From an uncultured Lachnospiraceae bacterium (lineage in GTDB: Bacteria; Bacillota; Clostridia; Lachnospirales; Lachnospiraceae), in the NCBI GenBank assembly GCA_944376975.1, contig CALWEE010000115.1, forward strand, positions 1 through 5,912: DNA of 5,912 bases, in the 5' to 3' direction. This document shows positions 4,978-5,912 of this stretch, one piece after another (the stretch's first letter is position 1; each line of letters begins with the position of its first letter). The position numbers and the translations under genes were made by a program. The notes beneath the pieces were generated by a model. It did not search any database and was not told the DNA's origin. It saw only the letters and a list, made by a program, of their open reading frames with translations.

Positions 4978-5912
4978 ATGAGTTTTGAATTCAGGAAAAA
5001 ACTTCCGATCCCTCAGGAGATCAAAGCCATGTATCCCATGTCGGAAGCGCTTACCGCACATAAAAAGAAAATGGACCAGAAGATCATCGACGTCATCACC
5101 GGAGCTTCCGACAAGTTCCTTGTCATCATCGGTCCCTGTTCCGCGGACAACGAAGATTCGGTCTGCGAATATATCGGCCGGCTTGCCCGTCTCCAGGAAA
5201 AGGTGGCCGACAAGCTCATCCTTGTCCCGAGGATCTACACGAACAAGCCCCGGACGACCGGCGAGGGATACAAGGGCATGCTCCATCAGCCGGACCCGGA
5301 AAAAGAACCGGACCTTTTACACGGCATCATCGCCATCCGCAAGCTGCACATGAAAGCTCTGGAAGATTATCGTCTGCCCATCGCCGACGAAATGCTTTAT
5401 CCGGAAAATTTCTGGTATCTGTCCGACGTCCTTTCTTATATCGCCATCGGCGCCCGGTCTGTTGAGGACCAGCAGCACCGTCTGGTCACCAGCGGTTTTG
5501 ACGTGGCTGCCGGCATGAAAAATCCCACCAGCGGAGATTTCGCCGTCATGCTCAATTCCGTCGTGGCCGCCCAGACCAATCACAACTTTATCTACCGCGG
5601 ATGGGATGTGAACACCACCGGCAATCCTTACGCTCACACGATCTTGAGAGGGTCCGTGAACAAGTACAGCCGCTCCCGTCCCAACTACCACTACGAAGAC
5701 CTGATCAAACTGTACGATATGTATCAGGAACGGGAACTGGTCAATCCGGCGACCATCGTGGACGCCAACCACGCCAATTCGGACAAGCAGTTCAAAGAGC
5801 AGATCCGTATCGTCAAGGAAGTGCTCCACAGCCGTTCCCTTTCTTCCGAGATCCGCAGCCTTGTCAAAGGCGTCATGATCGAGAGTTATCTGGTGGAAGG
5901 CAGCCAGAAGAT
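4978..5912 (+). CDS. 3-deoxy-7-phosphoheptulonate synthase, class I (DAHP synthase), 3' end missing
   Basis: It condenses phosphoenolpyruvate with erythrose 4-phosphate to make DAHP, the entry step to chorismate and the aromatic amino acids, in the cytoplasm. The window holds 311 codons; class I (AroG-type) enzymes have about 350 residues, so some 30-40 are missing. Visible active-site elements are: VIIGPCS (49-55) with metal-binding Cys54; PRIYTNKPRTT (84-94), which binds substrate phosphate; IADEMLYP (135-142); IGARSVEDQQHR (157-168); MKNPTSGD (180-187) with the likely catalytic Lys181; ILRGS (222-226); DANHANS (262-268) with metal-binding His265; and VMIESYLVEGSQ (299-310) with metal-binding Glu302. 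The last metal ligand, an Asp near the C-terminus, lies outside the window. Compared with E. coli AroG the phosphate loop is one residue longer (TTGEGYKG for TTVGWKG). There is no ACT or chorismate mutase domain at the N-terminus. Feedback specificity cannot be read from what is present. It is transcribed away from the scp operon. Confidence 0.95.
   Translation, partial: MSFEFRKKLPIPQEIKAMYPMSEALTAHKKKMDQKIIDVITGASDKFLVIIGPCSADNEDSVCEYIGRLARLQEKVADKLILVPRIYTNKPRTTGEGYKGMLHQPDPEKEPDLLHGIIAIRKLHMKALEDYRLPIADEMLYPENFWYLSDVLSYIAIGARSVEDQQHRLVTSGFDVAAGMKNPTSGDFAVMLNSVVAAQTNHNFIYRGWDVNTTGNPYAHTILRGSVNKYSRSRPNYHYEDLIKLYDMYQERELVNPATIVDANHANSDKQFKEQIRIVKEVLHSRSLSSEIRSLVKGVMIESYLVEGSQK

Noticed and set aside
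5317..5829. Open frame of 170 codons on the minus strand inside the DAHP synthase gene
   Set aside because: It is the antisense of a highly conserved enzyme; the Val/Gly/Asp/His-rich translation is what the reverse of these codons gives.

Overview
This window looks like a chromosomal housekeeping region of a Gram-positive anaerobe of the Clostridia, most likely Lachnospiraceae or a close relative. The basis is the scpA-scpB-DD-carboxypeptidase gene order, strong GGAGG-type ribosome binding sites, the style of the carboxyltransferase (VDCAGMRLQEATDAL) and the style of the DAHP synthase. Coding DNA is moderately GC-rich, and the spacers between genes are short and AT-rich. The family placement comes from recall of related proteins, not from a search.

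Layout from right to left. At the right edge, on the + strand, lies a class I DAHP synthase gene (4978 to beyond 5912) that is cut by the window end. A divergent promoter region (about 4806-4977) separates it from a block of minus-strand genes. In order of transcription these are: a small membrane protein resembling an M50 site-2 protease but lacking a complete HExxH motif (4188-4805), scpA (3407-4162), scpB (2838-3407, overlapping scpA), a secreted D-alanyl-D-alanine carboxypeptidase (1577-2737), and a biotin-dependent carboxyltransferase subunit (22-1473). A ribosome binding site and GTG start for one more gene sit at the left edge.

How the genes relate. ScpA and ScpB are the kleisin and accessory subunits of the Smc condensin and are almost certainly translated together. 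The membrane protein is packed 25 bases ahead of scpA and probably shares its promoter. A 13-bp hairpin spanning the scpB stop codon may end or attenuate that transcript before the carboxypeptidase, which trims peptidoglycan pentapeptides. The carboxyltransferase has its own candidate promoters and probably begins a decarboxylase or carboxylase operon that continues off the left edge. The DAHP synthase catalyses the first step of the shikimate pathway and is transcribed independently.

I saw no mobile element, CRISPR array, tRNA, rRNA or clear riboswitch. The most unusual item is the membrane protein, which looks like a catalytically dead site-2 protease in the condensin operon. Nothing else suggests an undescribed multi-gene system.
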